64,000 bases of DNA from Oscillospiraceae bacterium (GTDB lineage Bacteria; Bacillota; Clostridia; Oscillospirales; Oscillospiraceae), in assembly GCA_020025305.1 (NCBI GenBank), contig JAHHSG010000010.1, positions 18,818 through 82,817 of the forward strand, written 5' to 3'. This document shows, piece by piece, positions 16,724-26,028 of the stretch. The first letter of the stretch is position 1; every line of letters starts with the position of its first letter. Both the position numbers and the translations under genes were made by a program. Below the pieces are notes generated by a model. That model saw nothing but the letters and a program-made list of their open reading frames with translations. It searched no databases and was not told where the DNA came from.

Positions 16724-18157
16724 TTATCCCAAAAGACTTGTATAAATATCCCGATAAGTGCGGGCGCTGGTATTCCAGCTGAAATCGCCGGTCATGCCGC
16801 GGCGCTGCACCGCGCGAAAGCCCTCCCGGTCACCGTGATAAAGTCCCACAGCCTGAGAGATGGTGTAGAGCATATCGTATGCATTGTAGTTTGCAAAAAT
16901 GTAGCCGTTGCCGTCCTCTTGCCCTACTTGGCAGGAGTGAACCGTATCGGCCAGGCCGCCTGTCTGGCGGACGATGGGTACCGTGCCATAGCGCATGGCA
17001 ATCATCTGGGAAAGGCCGCAGGGCTCACTCTTGGAGGGCATCAAAAATAAATCCGCACCGGCATAGATCTGGCGGCTCAACTTGTCAGAATAGGCAATCT
17101 GCGCGCTCATACGGCGGGGATAGCAGCCCTGCTCCCAACGGAAAAAGTCCTCATACTCCTTGTCGCCCATGCCCAGCACCACCAGCTGGATTCCCAAATC
17201 CATGATGCCGTCGAACACCTCACGGATGAGATCCACACCCTTGTGACTCACCAAACGGCTCACCACAGCCAGCAGCGGCACATCGGGATTGACCTCCAGT
17301 CCCAGCTGCTTTTGCAGTGCGCTTTTACACACTGCCTTGCCCTGCAATTTTGCGGCACTGTAACACTTGGCAATTGCCTGATCCGTAGAGGGATCGAAGC
17401 TCTTTACATCCAGTCCATTGAGCACACCGTGCATTTTCTCGCCCACCAGATCCACAATACTCTCCAATCCGTGGGCATAGTAGCTGTAGTGCAGCTGTCG
17501 GGCATAGGTAGGACTAACGGTGGTCACGGTGTCCGAGCAGATCATAGCGCCCTTTAAGAGATTCACACAGCCGTTCATCTCCAGTGTGCCGCCGGAGTAC
17601 CAGCCGTAGTCCAGGCCAAAGAGATCCGACACGGTACTCTCACCGAACTGCCCCTGATACTCAATATTATGGATGGTAAAGACGCACTTCATACCGCGAA
17701 CCGCTTCCCAGCGCACTGCGGCATCCTTGAGATAAATGGGCAGCAGCGCCGTTTGCCAATCGTTGCAGTGGACGATCTCCGGCATCCAATCCATGCTGGG
17801 CAGCAGATCCATCACCGCATGGCAGAAAAAGGCAAAGCGCTCACCGTCATCATACGCACCATACAGGCTATCACGGCGGAAATACCGCTCATTATCCACA
17901 AAATACCATGTTACACCTTGATATTTCAGAGAAAACAGTCCGCAATACTCGTGGCGCCATGCCAGATCCACATAGATATTGCCGCGGAACGTCATCTTCT
18001 CCTTCCACTCCAAACTGATCTGACCATAAAGAGGGAGAACAACCGCCACCTCATCGCCGTTGGCCGCCAGCGCAGGAGGCAGGCTTCCGGCTACGTCTGC
18101 CAGGCCGCCAGTTTTGCAAAAGGGGGCCGCTTCACTTGTCACATACAGGATCTTCAT
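16724..18157 (-). CDS. glgA: Glycogen synthase (ADP-glucose dependent)
   Basis: 477 residues of GT5 glycogen synthase. The N-terminal KTGGLADVAGSLPPAL holds the ADP-glucose-binding lysine, HNIEYQGQFG is the conserved catalytic-domain stretch, and SKSEPCGLSQMIAMRYG near residue 375 is the C-terminal nucleotide-sugar site with the conserved glutamate. It adds glucose from ADP-glucose (made by GlgC/GlgD next door) to the growing glucan. A promoter and a CcpA-like palindrome lie in the 100 bases upstream. Confidence 0.96.
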   Translation of the reverse strand: MKILYVTSEAAPFCKTGGLADVAGSLPPALAANGDEVAVVLPLYGQISLEWKEKMTFRGNIYVDLAWRHEYCGLFSLKYQGVTWYFVDNERYFRRDSLYGAYDDGERFAFFCHAVMDLLPSMDWMPEIVHCNDWQTALLPIYLKDAAVRWEAVRGMKCVFTIHNIEYQGQFGESTVSDLFGLDYGWYSGGTLEMNGCVNLLKGAMICSDTVTTVSPTYARQLHYSYYAHGLESIVDLVGEKMHGVLNGLDVKSFDPSTDQAIAKCYSAAKLQGKAVCKSALQKQLGLEVNPDVPLLAVVSRLVSHKGVDLIREVFDGIMDLGIQLVVLGMGDKEYEDFFRWEQGCYPRRMSAQIAYSDKLSRQIYAGADLFLMPSKSEPCGLSQMIAMRYGTVPIVRQTGGLADTVHSCQVGQEDGNGYIFANYNAYDMLYTISQAVGLYHGDREGFRAVQRRGMTGDFSWNTSARTYRDIYTSLLG

Positions 18158-18192
18158 GTTCTTCAGCTCCTTTTATTTTCTCTAATGTGTAC

Positions 18193-18221
18193 ATTCTCTC
18201 ACATTTGGATTGGTTTTGCAA
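18193..18221 (-). promoter_or_regulatory. Candidate promoter of glgA-glgP
   Basis: Minus strand TTGCAA, 17-bp spacer, GAGAAT. The -10 box is weak, but position and spacing fit. Confidence 0.45.
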
Positions 18222-18222
18222 C

Positions 18223-18236
18223 AGAAAACGTTTTCA
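18223..18236. promoter_or_regulatory. cre-like palindrome upstream of glgA
   Basis: Minus strand TGAAAACGTTTTCT matches 13 of 14 positions of the Gram-positive cre consensus TGWAANCGNTNWCA. It ends one base before the -35 box. CcpA or another LacI-family protein could bind it, linking glycogen turnover to sugar supply. The protein is not in this window, so binding is an inference. Confidence 0.6.
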
Positions 18237-18251
18237 TAGCTTAAACATTTC

Positions 18252-18290
18252 AAAGAAAAAAAGAAAGAGGAGCGGGTCTCCTCTTTCTTT
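18252..18290 (-). terminator. Terminator of the glgB-glgC-glgD unit
   Basis: A perfect 13-bp stem (AAAGAAAGAGGAG / CTCCTCTTTCTTT, loop CGGGT) followed on the minus strand by a T-rich run, 10 bases past the glgD stop. It separates this unit from glgA-glgP. Confidence 0.88.
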
Positions 18291-18299
18291 CCATGTCCA

Positions 18300-19415
18300 T
18301 TACACCTCGCTGCCGCGGGCCAGCACCATGGGATAGTGCTCATGGCCCATGAGCGTACGCCCCTCCTGGATGGTCACATATTTATCGGCGATCACACTGT
18401 GCAGCACGGCATCCTTTTTGACCACCGTTCCCTTAAAGAGAATACAGCCATCTACCTGTGCACCCTTCTCCACCTGTACGCCGCGGAACAGGATACTGTT
18501 TTTGACGCTGCCCTGAATATCGCAGCCGTCGGCAATCAGGGAATTGACGCACGCACCGCTGGGATCTATGTAGGACGAGCAGGAGTCATTCTCCTTGGCA
18601 AAGATGGGCCGCTCGGGGCAGAAGAGTTCGGAGCGGATATCGGGACGCAGCAGCTCCATGCTGCGCTCATAGTAGCGTTGGATGGTGTTGATCCGTGCGG
18701 CATAACCGTCCCAGACATAGGCGCGGATCTGCAGCTTTTTTCCCATATCCTGCAGCACATTGCACCGCCAGCTATATAGGCCATGTGCCTTGCAGTGGCG
18801 GGTCAGGTGCACCAACAGTTCCTTGCTCATGATGAAGATGTTTAAACTGCGATAGCCTTGCGGCACGGCCACCTCATAGCTGGTATCCACCACACGCCCC
18901 GTCTCATCCAATTCAAAATATGTATCACTGGTATCACCGAGAACGCTGGTACAGACAGCGGTAATGTCCGCACCGCTGGCCATATGATCCTGCAGTACAT
19001 CATCCAGCGGCAAATTCGCCACCAGATCACTGTCGGCCATGACCACATAATCCTGCCGAATATCGTCCTCCAGATAGTCCAGCACACCGGTGAGTGCCTC
19101 CATTTTTCCACGGAACTTGGCACTGGCACCGCTGCTTTCGGAATAGGCAAAGGCCGGCAGCAGTGTCAAGCCGCCGTAGTTGCGGCTCAGATCCCAGCTC
19201 TTGCCCGTGCCCAAATGATCCAGCATACTCTGGCACTTTCCGTGCATGATGACGCCCACGTCCCGGACACCGGCATTGACCATATTGGAGAGCATAAAGT
19301 CCACCACCCGGTAGTTGCCGCCAATGGGGATCGATCCGTGGACACGGTGCTCGATCAGTTCCCGCAGGCCCGTCTTTTTCTCATACGAAAAGATAATTCC
19401 GTGCATTCCTTTCAT
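18300..19415 (-). CDS. glgD: Glucose-1-phosphate adenylyltransferase regulatory subunit GlgD
   Basis: 371 residues. It aligns with GlgC in fold, with [21 protein letters not shown] corresponding to the GlgC substrate loop, but the N-terminal glycine-rich nucleotide loop of GlgC is replaced by [19 protein letters not shown]. That is the known difference between non-catalytic GlgD and catalytic GlgC in Firmicutes, where the two form a hetero-oligomer. The C-terminal third is a left-handed beta-helix (hexapeptide-like turns from about residue 290). Its ATG overlaps the glgC stop (ATGA). Confidence 0.95.
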   Translation of the reverse strand: MKGMHGIIFSYEKKTGLRELIEHRVHGSIPIGGNYRVVDFMLSNMVNAGVRDVGVIMHGKCQSMLDHLGTGKSWDLSRNYGGLTLLPAFAYSESSGASAKFRGKMEALTGVLDYLEDDIRQDYVVMADSDLVANLPLDDVLQDHMASGADITAVCTSVLGDTSDTYFELDETGRVVDTSYEVAVPQGYRSLNIFIMSKELLVHLTRHCKAHGLYSWRCNVLQDMGKKLQIRAYVWDGYAARINTIQRYYERSMELLRPDIRSELFCPERPIFAKENDSCSSYIDPSGACVNSLIADGCDIQGSVKNSILFRGVQVEKGAQVDGCILFKGTVVKKDAVLHSVIADKYVTIQEGRTLMGHEHYPMVLARGSEV

Positions 19416-20623
19416 GCCTTCACCCCCTGATGTGTACGATCCAGCATCTGTTTTGCCGGAACGACTTCGCCTTCGACCACCTGTGTCTCCGGGCCCAGCA
19501 CTGCAATGCCCCAGTCATCGGGATTCTCCACCGACTCCGGAGGCGCACCTACTCTGGCATTCTTGCCTATGGAGCACTTCTCACCCACAATGGCGTACTG
19601 CACCACAGCCCCTTCTTCCACTACAGCACCGGGCATCAGTACAGAGTAGGCCACCTGTGCGCCCCGCTTCACCGTAGCGCCCACGCTCAATACAGAGTTC
19701 TTCACCTCGCCGTCCACGTTACAGCCCTTGGCTATAGCGCTGTTGCCCACGTCGGATTCCGGGCCTACAAAGGCCGGCGGGCACGAGTATGTACGGGAAT
19801 AAATCGGCCAGTTCTTATCCAGAAGGTTTAGTCCCGACCCCGGCAGCAGCATATCCATGTTGGCATCCCACAGCGAGTCCAGCGTACCTACATCCTTCCA
19901 GTAACCCTCAAAGCGGTAGGCCACCAACTTTTCCCCCGCCGCCAGCATATCGGGAATGATGTTCTTGCCAAAGTCGTTGACTGAGTTCTTGTCGGCCTCA
20001 TCGGCGATCAAATACGCACGCAGCTTCTGCCATGTAAAGATATAAATGCCCATAGAGGCCAGATTACTCTTGGGATTTTTGGGTTTCTCCTCAAACTCCA
20101 CAATGGTATCCTGGTCATTCACATTCATAATACCAAAGCGTGATGCCTCATCCCAAGGCACCTCCATCACAGAAATGGTGCAGTCAGCGCCCGTCTCCTT
20201 ATGGTGCTGCAGCATCAAGGAGTAGTCCATCTTGTAGATGTGGTCACCGGAAAGGATGGCCACATAGTCCGGGTTGTAAAGATCCACAAAGCCAATGTTT
20301 TGATAGATCGCATTGGCCGTGCCGCGGTACCACATAGCGCCGGTAGCACTCTGGTACGGGGGCAGAATATGTACGCCGCCTTGAATCCGATCCAGTTCCC
20401 AAGGCTGCCCGTTGCCAATGTAACTGTTCAGCTCCAGCGGACGATACTGGGTCAGTACACCTACGGTGTCAATGCCGGAGTTGGTGCAGTTGGACAGCGG
20501 AAAGTCAATGATCCGGAACTTGCCGCCAAAGGGCACAGCAGGCTTTGCCATGTCACCGGTCAACACATACAGGCGGCTGCCCTGACCACCGGCCAACAGC
20601 ATCGCTACGCATTCTTTTTTCAT
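19412..20623 (-). CDS. glgC: Glucose-1-phosphate adenylyltransferase catalytic subunit
   Basis: 403 residues. [20 protein letters not shown] is the ATP-binding loop, [11 protein letters not shown] and GTANAIYQN are substrate motifs, DHIYKMDYS carries the metal-binding aspartate and [10 protein letters not shown] the glucose-1-phosphate-binding region. It makes ADP-glucose, the committed precursor of glycogen. The C-terminal beta-helix starts near residue 285. It overlaps both neighbours by four bases (ATGA), so glgB, glgC and glgD are tightly coupled. Confidence 0.96.
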   Translation of the reverse strand: MKKECVAMLLAGGQGSRLYVLTGDMAKPAVPFGGKFRIIDFPLSNCTNSGIDTVGVLTQYRPLELNSYIGNGQPWELDRIQGGVHILPPYQSATGAMWYRGTANAIYQNIGFVDLYNPDYVAILSGDHIYKMDYSLMLQHHKETGADCTISVMEVPWDEASRFGIMNVNDQDTIVEFEEKPKNPKSNLASMGIYIFTWQKLRAYLIADEADKNSVNDFGKNIIPDMLAAGEKLVAYRFEGYWKDVGTLDSLWDANMDMLLPGSGLNLLDKNWPIYSRTYSCPPAFVGPESDVGNSAIAKGCNVDGEVKNSVLSVGATVKRGAQVAYSVLMPGAVVEEGAVVQYAIVGEKCSIGKNARVGAPPESVENPDDWGIAVLGPETQVVEGEVVPAKQMLDRTHQGVKA

Positions 20624-22518
20624 TTCTCTTTCCCTCCAATCTCTTTTGCTTTTGCCAGCCGACCTTTGCCTTGCAGCACCACGGCGCCCAACGGCGGGAT
20701 GCGCATGGCGATGGAGCAGGGTTTACCGTGTGACGGCTCCCACTCCGTTTTAATGGGTTCGTTGCAGACACCGCTGCCGCCCCATTCCTCACTGTCTGTA
20801 TTGAAAATCTCCACATAATGGGCCTTGGGAGGGACACCAAATCGGTAATTCTCCCATGTCTCGCCCGAGAAGTTCACCACGACCACCAATTCCTTGCCGG
20901 AGCGGTCACGGCGAAGAAAAACGATCACATTATTATGGTTATCGTCGGCCACCAGCCATTCAAATCCCTCCCAATCCCGATCATTTTCCCACAGCGGCTT
21001 ATGCTTGCGATAGAAACGATTGAGTGCCTTGATACAGGCGATGGTACCGCTGTACTGAGGCTCGTCCTGCAAGTACCAGTCCAGCTCTCCGCGGAAATCC
21101 CACTCATGCCACTGCGCCAGTTCTGTTCCCATGAAGGTCAGCACCTTGCCGGGGTGGGCCAGCATATACGTGTAGAAGCTGCGGACACCCGCCAGCGCTT
21201 TTTGGTCATCCCCGGGCATTTTCCCCCGAAGCGAGCCCTTCATATGTACAACCTCGTCGTGGCTGAGAGGCAGCACAAAATTCTCAGAAAACGCATACAT
21301 CATGGAAAAGGTGATATCCCGGTGGTGATGCTGGCGGAAGAAGGGGTCCATCTTCAAATAGTGACAAACATCGTTCATCCATCCCATGTTCCACTTCAAA
21401 TTAAAGCCCAGCCCGCCTACCTCCGGCGGCTGCGTCACCTGCGGCCATGCCGTAGACTCCTCGGCGATCATCAGCACAGCCGGATTCACCGCAAAAGCCA
21501 CACGGTTGAGATCCTGCAGGAAAGCCACCGCTTCCAGATTCTCTCGACCGCCCTCAGAGTTGGGCCGCCACTCGCCACCCTGTCGCCCGTAGTCCAGATA
21601 CAGCATGGAGGCCACGGCATCCACCCGCAGACCATCAATATGATACTCCTTCAGCCAGAAGGCCGCAGAAGAAAAGAGAAAGTTGCGTACCTCGTTCTTC
21701 CCATAGTTAAATACGCGGGTTCCCCAATCCTTATGCTCCCATTTCAGCGGATCATCATATTCATAGAGGCAAGCGCCATCAAATTCCAGCAAGCCGTGCT
21801 CGTCCTTACAAAAGTGCGCCGGCACCCAATCCAAAATCACACCAATGCCGGCACGGTGGAGTCTGTCCACTAAATACATAAAATCATGGGGGGTGCCATA
21901 GCGAGAGGTGGGGGCAAAATAACCGGTACACTGATAGCCCCAGGAGTCATCCAAGGGATACTCGGTAACGGGCAGCAGCTCCACATAATTATAGCCGTTT
22001 TCCCGAACATAATGGGCCAGCTGATCGCCCAGCTCACGGTAGGTCAGGGTGCGTCCATTCTCCCCCTTGCGCCAAGAGCCCAAATGCACCTCGTAAATAT
22101 TCAGCAGCCCCTCCGCCGGACAGCTATCCTTCATCCGCTGGCACCACTTGCTGTCTGTCCACTCATAGCCGGACAGATCGTAGACCTTACTATTGGTCAT
22201 AGGGCGGGTTTCCGCATGGAAAGCATAGGGGTCTGCCTTCCAACGACGCTGACCGTCCTTCCCGGTCAGCAGATATTTGTAGCTGTCATACTGCTTGACC
22301 CCCGGGACAAAGAGCGACCACGTGCCCTTCTCGTCCCGCTCCATCGGCTGGGGGATCCATTCACTCCAGTCACCGGCCAGCTCCACCAACACAGCGTTGG
22401 GTGCCCACACACGGAACATGTAGCCGTCTTTCTTCCGCTTTTTTTCGGGATGTGCTCCGAAAAAATCATAGGCGCTGTGACACAATCCGCCATAATACTG
22501 TTCTATATCCTTGCTCAT
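20620..22518 (-). CDS. glgB: 1,4-alpha-glucan branching enzyme
   Basis: 632 residues from the ATG at 22518, preceded by GAGAGGG; a longer frame lacks a ribosome site. An N-terminal CBM48-like domain ([20 protein letters not shown]) precedes the GH13 barrel with its conserved regions [24 protein letters not shown] (nucleophile aspartate), [12 protein letters not shown] (acid/base glutamate) and [15 protein letters not shown]. It creates the alpha-1,6 branches of glycogen. It is the first gene of the glgBCD unit and has its own promoter. Confidence 0.96.
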   Translation of the reverse strand: MSKDIEQYYGGLCHSAYDFFGAHPEKKRKKDGYMFRVWAPNAVLVELAGDWSEWIPQPMERDEKGTWSLFVPGVKQYDSYKYLLTGKDGQRRWKADPYAFHAETRPMTNSKVYDLSGYEWTDSKWCQRMKDSCPAEGLLNIYEVHLGSWRKGENGRTLTYRELGDQLAHYVRENGYNYVELLPVTEYPLDDSWGYQCTGYFAPTSRYGTPHDFMYLVDRLHRAGIGVILDWVPAHFCKDEHGLLEFDGACLYEYDDPLKWEHKDWGTRVFNYGKNEVRNFLFSSAAFWLKEYHIDGLRVDAVASMLYLDYGRQGGEWRPNSEGGRENLEAVAFLQDLNRVAFAVNPAVLMIAEESTAWPQVTQPPEVGGLGFNLKWNMGWMNDVCHYLKMDPFFRQHHHRDITFSMMYAFSENFVLPLSHDEVVHMKGSLRGKMPGDDQKALAGVRSFYTYMLAHPGKVLTFMGTELAQWHEWDFRGELDWYLQDEPQYSGTIACIKALNRFYRKHKPLWENDRDWEGFEWLVADDNHNNVIVFLRRDRSGKELVVVVNFSGETWENYRFGVPPKAHYVEIFNTDSEEWGGSGVCNEPIKTEWEPSHGKPCSIAMRIPPLGAVVLQGKGRLAKAKEIGGKEK

Positions 22519-22635
22519 ATGCTTTTCCCTCTCTTTCTTTCCTAAAAAGCATACCACTGCTTGTGTGCGATATGCGGCGAAATAAGACGGATGATCCGCC
22601 CGCCGTCTCTTTCCAAAAAAGTCTATATATGGGTT

Positions 22636-22664
22636 ATTTTACAGGATGAATGCACAATCGTCAA
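22636..22664 (-). promoter_or_regulatory. Promoter of glgB-glgC-glgD
   Basis: Minus strand TTGACG, 17-bp spacer ending in TG, then TAAAAT (extended -10). Confidence 0.68.
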
Positions 22665-22831
22665 GCAAGACGCGCCGTCTATTTCCGACACTTTTCATAA
22701 GTTTAACACAATTGAGAAAAACATTTTTACTTCGAGTCATAAAAACAGCCCACCCTCTGCTATTTTTGTTTTTTATATTGCTTCTTTACGGCCCCCAGAG
22801 AGCGGTTTTTCTTCTTTCCTGTGGAACTGTA

Positions 22832-22860
22832 TTGAACCGCGCCGTACTCTATGATACAAT
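22832..22860 (+). promoter_or_regulatory. Promoter of traX
   Basis: TTGAAC, 17-bp spacer, TACAAT, 57 bases before the ATG. Confidence 0.65.
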
Positions 22861-22917
22861 CACAACCTAACATAACCAGCGTGGGGTAAATCTACTGATG
22901 GGGAGAAGGGATTGTGC

Positions 22918-23658
22918 ATGACTTGTGCTAAATACATGAACGGTACCGCACTGAAAATATTGGCCATGGCCACCATGCTCTGCGACCACATCTGGGGTAT
23001 AGGTCTTTCGGATCATATATGGCTTCACATAGTGGGGCGGTTGGCTTTTCCCATCTTTGCTTTTCTGATTGCCGAGGGATACGCCCATACCAAAAATTTC
23101 AAGGCCTACTGCTTACGGTTGCTGTGCTTTGCTCTGGTGGCAGAGATTCCCTTCAATCTGATGATGGGCAGTCCTCTGTATCCCTTCCACCAAAACGTGA
23201 TGTTTACCTTTCTTCTGGCGCTGCTTCTGCTGCGGGGGCTGGATAAATTTTTAGAAAAATATTCCTCGCCCATGGTGCAAATTATTTTCGCCGCATTGTT
23301 CACTGCCTTGGGCTACGCTCTTGGAATCGTCACCTTTGTGGATTACTTCGGCTGCGGCATCCTGACTGTATTTCTCTTCTATTTTACCCGCGAAAAGCGA
23401 TGGGGCTGGCTGTTGCAGCTGGCAGGAATGTGGTACATCAACTGGGTGCTGCTGGGTGGCTACTCCTTTGTCCTGCACTGGATGGGCCATGAAATTCTCG
23501 TTCCCCTGCAAGCCTTCGCACTGCTGGCCCTCCTACCGATTTGGCTCTATAATGCGCAGCGTGGCCCCGGCGGCAAAGCGTTCCAGTACTTTACCTATGC
23601 CTTCTACCCCGGCCATATCCTCATTCTCGTGCTCTTAGCTCGCTGGATGGGGAGTTAA
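22918..23658 (+). CDS. TraX family membrane protein
   Basis: 246 residues from the ATG at 22918, with GGAGAAGGG upstream. It is almost wholly hydrophobic, with about eight membrane segments. The N-terminal NGTALKILAMATMLCDHI and VGRLAFPIFAFLIAEGY plus the C-terminal FYPGHILIL are the TraX/acyltransferase-like signatures. In the F plasmid TraX N-acetylates pilin; the chromosomal Clostridia homologues are of unknown role, likely transfer of an acyl group to an envelope component. It is the only gene in this part transcribed on the plus strand. Confidence 0.9.
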   Translation: MTCAKYMNGTALKILAMATMLCDHIWGIGLSDHIWLHIVGRLAFPIFAFLIAEGYAHTKNFKAYCLRLLCFALVAEIPFNLMMGSPLYPFHQNVMFTFLLALLLLRGLDKFLEKYSSPMVQIIFAALFTALGYALGIVTFVDYFGCGILTVFLFYFTREKRWGWLLQLAGMWYINWVLLGGYSFVLHWMGHEILVPLQAFALLALLPIWLYNAQRGPGGKAFQYFTYAFYPGHILILVLLARWMGS

Positions 23659-23802
23659 GACATCGTGGCAACGCCAAAGGCCGAACATCTGCGTTTTTCT
23701 TTATCTGATCGTGGCGATAGCATCAGCGGCGCGGGCTGCTCGTTCCATTTCTTGAACTCGTCATTCAACTTCTACACGCTCTATGCTATGATCCAATTCG
23801 CC

Positions 23803-23837
23803 AAAAATCCCGGGTAGAAAATCAACCCGGGATTTTT
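23803..23837. terminator. Bidirectional terminator after the spoIVB tail copy
   Basis: A perfect 13-bp stem (AAAAATCCCGGGT / ACCCGGGATTTTT, loop of 9). T runs flank both sides, so it can stop transcription from traX as well as from the minus strand. It starts directly after the stop codon of the spoIVB fragment. Confidence 0.85.
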
Positions 23838-23918
23838 TTACGCCGCAGCGCCCAACATATTTTCAATGAAGATACCATCCCCCTTGGTGGGGTCATTGAC
23901 CAGCACATGAGTGATTAC
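23838..23918 (-). pseudogene. Diverged copy of the last 25 codons of spoIVB
   Basis: Read on the minus strand this encodes THVLVNDPTKGDGIFIENML and GAAA-stop. The intact SpoIVB encoded at 24613-25644 ends THVLVNDPTKGYGIFIENML and DAAE-stop. My hand alignment gives 60 identical bases of 75. No homology remains further upstream, where the frame reads LLLPLIVI instead of DGRLVGAV. It is a relic of a second spoIVB or of a rearrangement at the 3' end of the gene. Confidence 0.82.
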
Positions 23919-23988
23919 GATGAGGGGCAACAGCAGATTAATCCGAAGATGTAGATTTCACACGACCCAAAAGGAAAGCAAAGTATGC

Positions 23989-24381
23989 TCATTTTTGATC
24001 CTGCAACAAATACATAGATATGGACGCAAGGCCGATGCCCAGCATGATCATTCCTAATCTGGCATCCAGCTGATCCAAAATCATAAGTACGGTCACTGCG
24101 ACGCCCATCGCAAGAGGAACCGCCCTTAAAATTAACGCCGTGATCTCCTGCACTTTTTTATTGATCGGGGACGATGATGTTTCACCATTCATCAACTGAT
24201 CCACGGTTACTCCAAGGATTTCTGCCAGCTTTGGAACCGAGCTGATATCTGGACAGGACAGATCCCGTTCCCACTTGGATACAGCTTTATCTGTTACACC
24301 CATTTGTTCTGCCAGCTGCGCCTGGGTCATTCCTTTTTCTTTTCTATGCTCTGTAATTAACACACCAAGTGATTTTTTCAT
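23989..24381 (-). CDS. XRE-family regulator with two C-terminal membrane segments
   Basis: 130 residues. Residues 7-62 are a Cro/CI helix-turn-helix (MTQAQLAEQMGVTDKAVSKW) with the continuation RDLSCPDISSVPKLAEILGV typical of gut Clostridia XRE proteins. Residues about 82-125 are two hydrophobic helices, so the DNA-binding domain may be held at the membrane. It lies between the spoIVB tail copy and intact spoIVB and has its own promoter, so it may have arrived with the rearrangement. Target genes are unknown. Confidence 0.88.
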   Translation of the reverse strand: MKKSLGVLITEHRKEKGMTQAQLAEQMGVTDKAVSKWERDLSCPDISSVPKLAEILGVTVDQLMNGETSSSPINKKVQEITALILRAVPLAMGVAVTVLMILDQLDARLGMIMLGIGLASISMYLLQDQK

Positions 24382-24420
24382 TTTGTATTCCCCCTACGCC
24401 TGTATTTATTCTGTGCAATC

Positions 24421-24449
24421 AGTGTACCATGACAGCAAAGTTTGTTCAA
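24421..24449 (-). promoter_or_regulatory. Promoter of the XRE gene
   Basis: Minus strand TTGAAC, 17-bp spacer, TACACT, 40 bases before the ATG. Confidence 0.55.
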
Positions 24450-24574
24450 CCAACCGGTAGTTTATACGGGTAGAGAAACAGTTTACAGGCAGTTGAGAAA
24501 ACTCTATCAAATCCTCAGCCTCCTCTGTTTGATTTATGTTGATAGCATGGCAGAACTATACCACACAAAGCAGA

Positions 24575-24604
24575 AAATGGCAGAGGTGATTTCTCACCTC
24601 TGCC
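24575..24604 (-). terminator. Terminator of spoIVB
   Basis: A perfect 11-bp stem GGCAGAGGTGA / TCACCTCTGCC with a 4-base loop, then ATTTTC on the minus strand, 8 bases past the stop. Confidence 0.78.
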
Positions 24605-24612
24605 GCTTTTGG

Positions 24613-25644
24613 TTATTCTGCTGCATCCAGCATATTCTCGATAAAGATACCATACCCCTTCGTGGGATCGTTGACCAGCACATGAGTGACGGCACCCACC
24701 AATCTACCGTCCTGGATAATTGGGCTGCCACTCATCCCCTGCACAATACCACCGGTGGTCTCCAGCAGCCGGGGATCCGTAATCCGCACCATCATATTAC
24801 GGGTGGTCTGGAGTTCCGGATAGATGTGTTCGATTTCCACCGTATACTCCTCCACCGTGTCACCTGTGATAGTGGAACGGATGGTGGCCGCGCCGGTGTG
24901 AATCTGGTCGTTCCGTGCTACAGGCAATGCCTCCTGGCAGCAAAGGAATGACTCATCCCCCACTGCGCCAAAAATGCCCTCAGCGGTATTGGAACACAGT
25001 GTTCCCACGTCTCGCTGCACGGAAAAATCACCTTTCAGCTCCCCGGGATCTCCTTTTTCGCCCTTTTTCACCGCCTGCACTGTTGTCTCCATAATAGAGC
25101 CAGAGGCCAAAGGCATCAGCTTTGCCGTATCCACATCCGTGATGCCATGGCCAAGTGCACCATAGGTGCCGCGCTCCGGGTCATAGTAGGTCATGGTACC
25201 AATGCCCGCCATGCTGTCCCGAATCCAGGCCCCCATGCGATACACATCATCTTCACAGCGCACGGGGGTAATGGAGGTATCCACCGTCTTACTGCCGCGC
25301 CGTACCTGCAGTGCTAACGGAGCCTCTCCGTTTTCCCGCAAAATTTCCTGCACATGCTCGGTGGACTGCACTTTTTCATCGTTCATACGGACAATGAGGT
25401 CTCCTTCCTTCAAACCGCAGTCCTTTGCAGGGGAAACAGAGGTTCCATCGCTTTCCACCTCCGAGGTAGATACCACCAGCACGCCATCGGAAAACAACTT
25501 AATCCCCACCGTCTGCCCCAATGGGATCAAGGTTCGTTCATCCTCCTGTGCCCAAGCCGGTGTGCAGCTAAGGCTAATGCACAGCAAGGCAGCCAAAAAC
25601 GCACTCCATCCGCGCCAGAGTTTCTTTTTGCGCATTTCATGCAT
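24613..25644 (-). CDS. spoIVB: Stage IV sporulation serine peptidase SpoIVB
   Basis: 343 residues. A signal-anchor helix (about residues 10-32) is followed by a PDZ domain (about 70-125, ending in the GLKEGDLIVRMN-type turn) and an S55 peptidase domain. The catalytic residues are visible in YGALGHGITD (histidine) and GIVQGMSGSPIIQ (serine). SpoIVB is made in the forespore and cleaves SpoIVFA to release sigma-K activation in the mother cell. The ATG at 25644 has GGGGTG five bases upstream. Only the tail copy 0.7 kb downstream is unusual. Confidence 0.94.
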   Translation of the reverse strand: MHEMRKKKLWRGWSAFLAALLCISLSCTPAWAQEDERTLIPLGQTVGIKLFSDGVLVVSTSEVESDGTSVSPAKDCGLKEGDLIVRMNDEKVQSTEHVQEILRENGEAPLALQVRRGSKTVDTSITPVRCEDDVYRMGAWIRDSMAGIGTMTYYDPERGTYGALGHGITDVDTAKLMPLASGSIMETTVQAVKKGEKGDPGELKGDFSVQRDVGTLCSNTAEGIFGAVGDESFLCCQEALPVARNDQIHTGAATIRSTITGDTVEEYTVEIEHIYPELQTTRNMMVRITDPRLLETTGGIVQGMSGSPIIQDGRLVGAVTHVLVNDPTKGYGIFIENMLDAAE

Positions 25645-25646
25645 CG

Positions 25647-25979
25647 GATCACCCCTTTTTTCAATTGTGCCGTCGACGACAGATTTAATTTATGCAATTT
25701 TCATCGCTTTACTTCCCTCAAAAAAAGAGAAACGCCCCACAATTTGACAGCACTTGAAAAAACAAAAAACAAAAAATAAAAAAGCAAAAAATTCCAATGA
25801 CGCATAAAAACGGCTGCAAGGACCAGCTGAGGCTGTGTCAAAATCTTCCGGCAGCTCTCCAATGCGTTCTTTGCAGCGATCCACCGATTGCGCCAACATG
25901 TTCGCGCCGTATTCCAGCCAGCTGCACCAATGCTTAGGGATTCCATCTGTAAACTGCAAAAGCACTGGCGCACAAGGCA
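25647..25979. other. Gene-poor gap between ftsZ and spoIVB
   Basis: About 330 bases with no supportable gene. Two overlapping minus-strand frames of 96 codons cover most of it, but they start right behind the ftsZ terminator with no ribosome site and turn into A/T-rich homopolymers. Confidence 0.5.
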
Positions 25980-26015
25980 CAAAAAAGACACTGCAGAAAA
26001 ATCTCTGCAGTGTCT
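25980..26015 (-). terminator. Terminator of ftsZ and the division cluster
   Basis: A perfect 12-bp stem (AGACACTGCAGA / TCTGCAGTGTCT) with a 6-base loop and TTTTTTG on the minus strand, 14 bases past the ftsZ stop. Confidence 0.94.
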
Positions 26016-26028
26016 CGTTGATTTAAAT

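Noticed and set aside
23838..24604. spoIVB 3' end as an integrase attachment site with an inserted element
   Set aside because: The enclosed 0.7 kb has no integrase or mobility gene and the two tails differ at about 20% of positions, too much for direct att repeats.
25690..25991. Two overlapping 96-codon minus-strand frames between ftsZ and spoIVB
   Set aside because: They begin in the T tract of the ftsZ terminator, have no ribosome site, and run into long A/T homopolymers.
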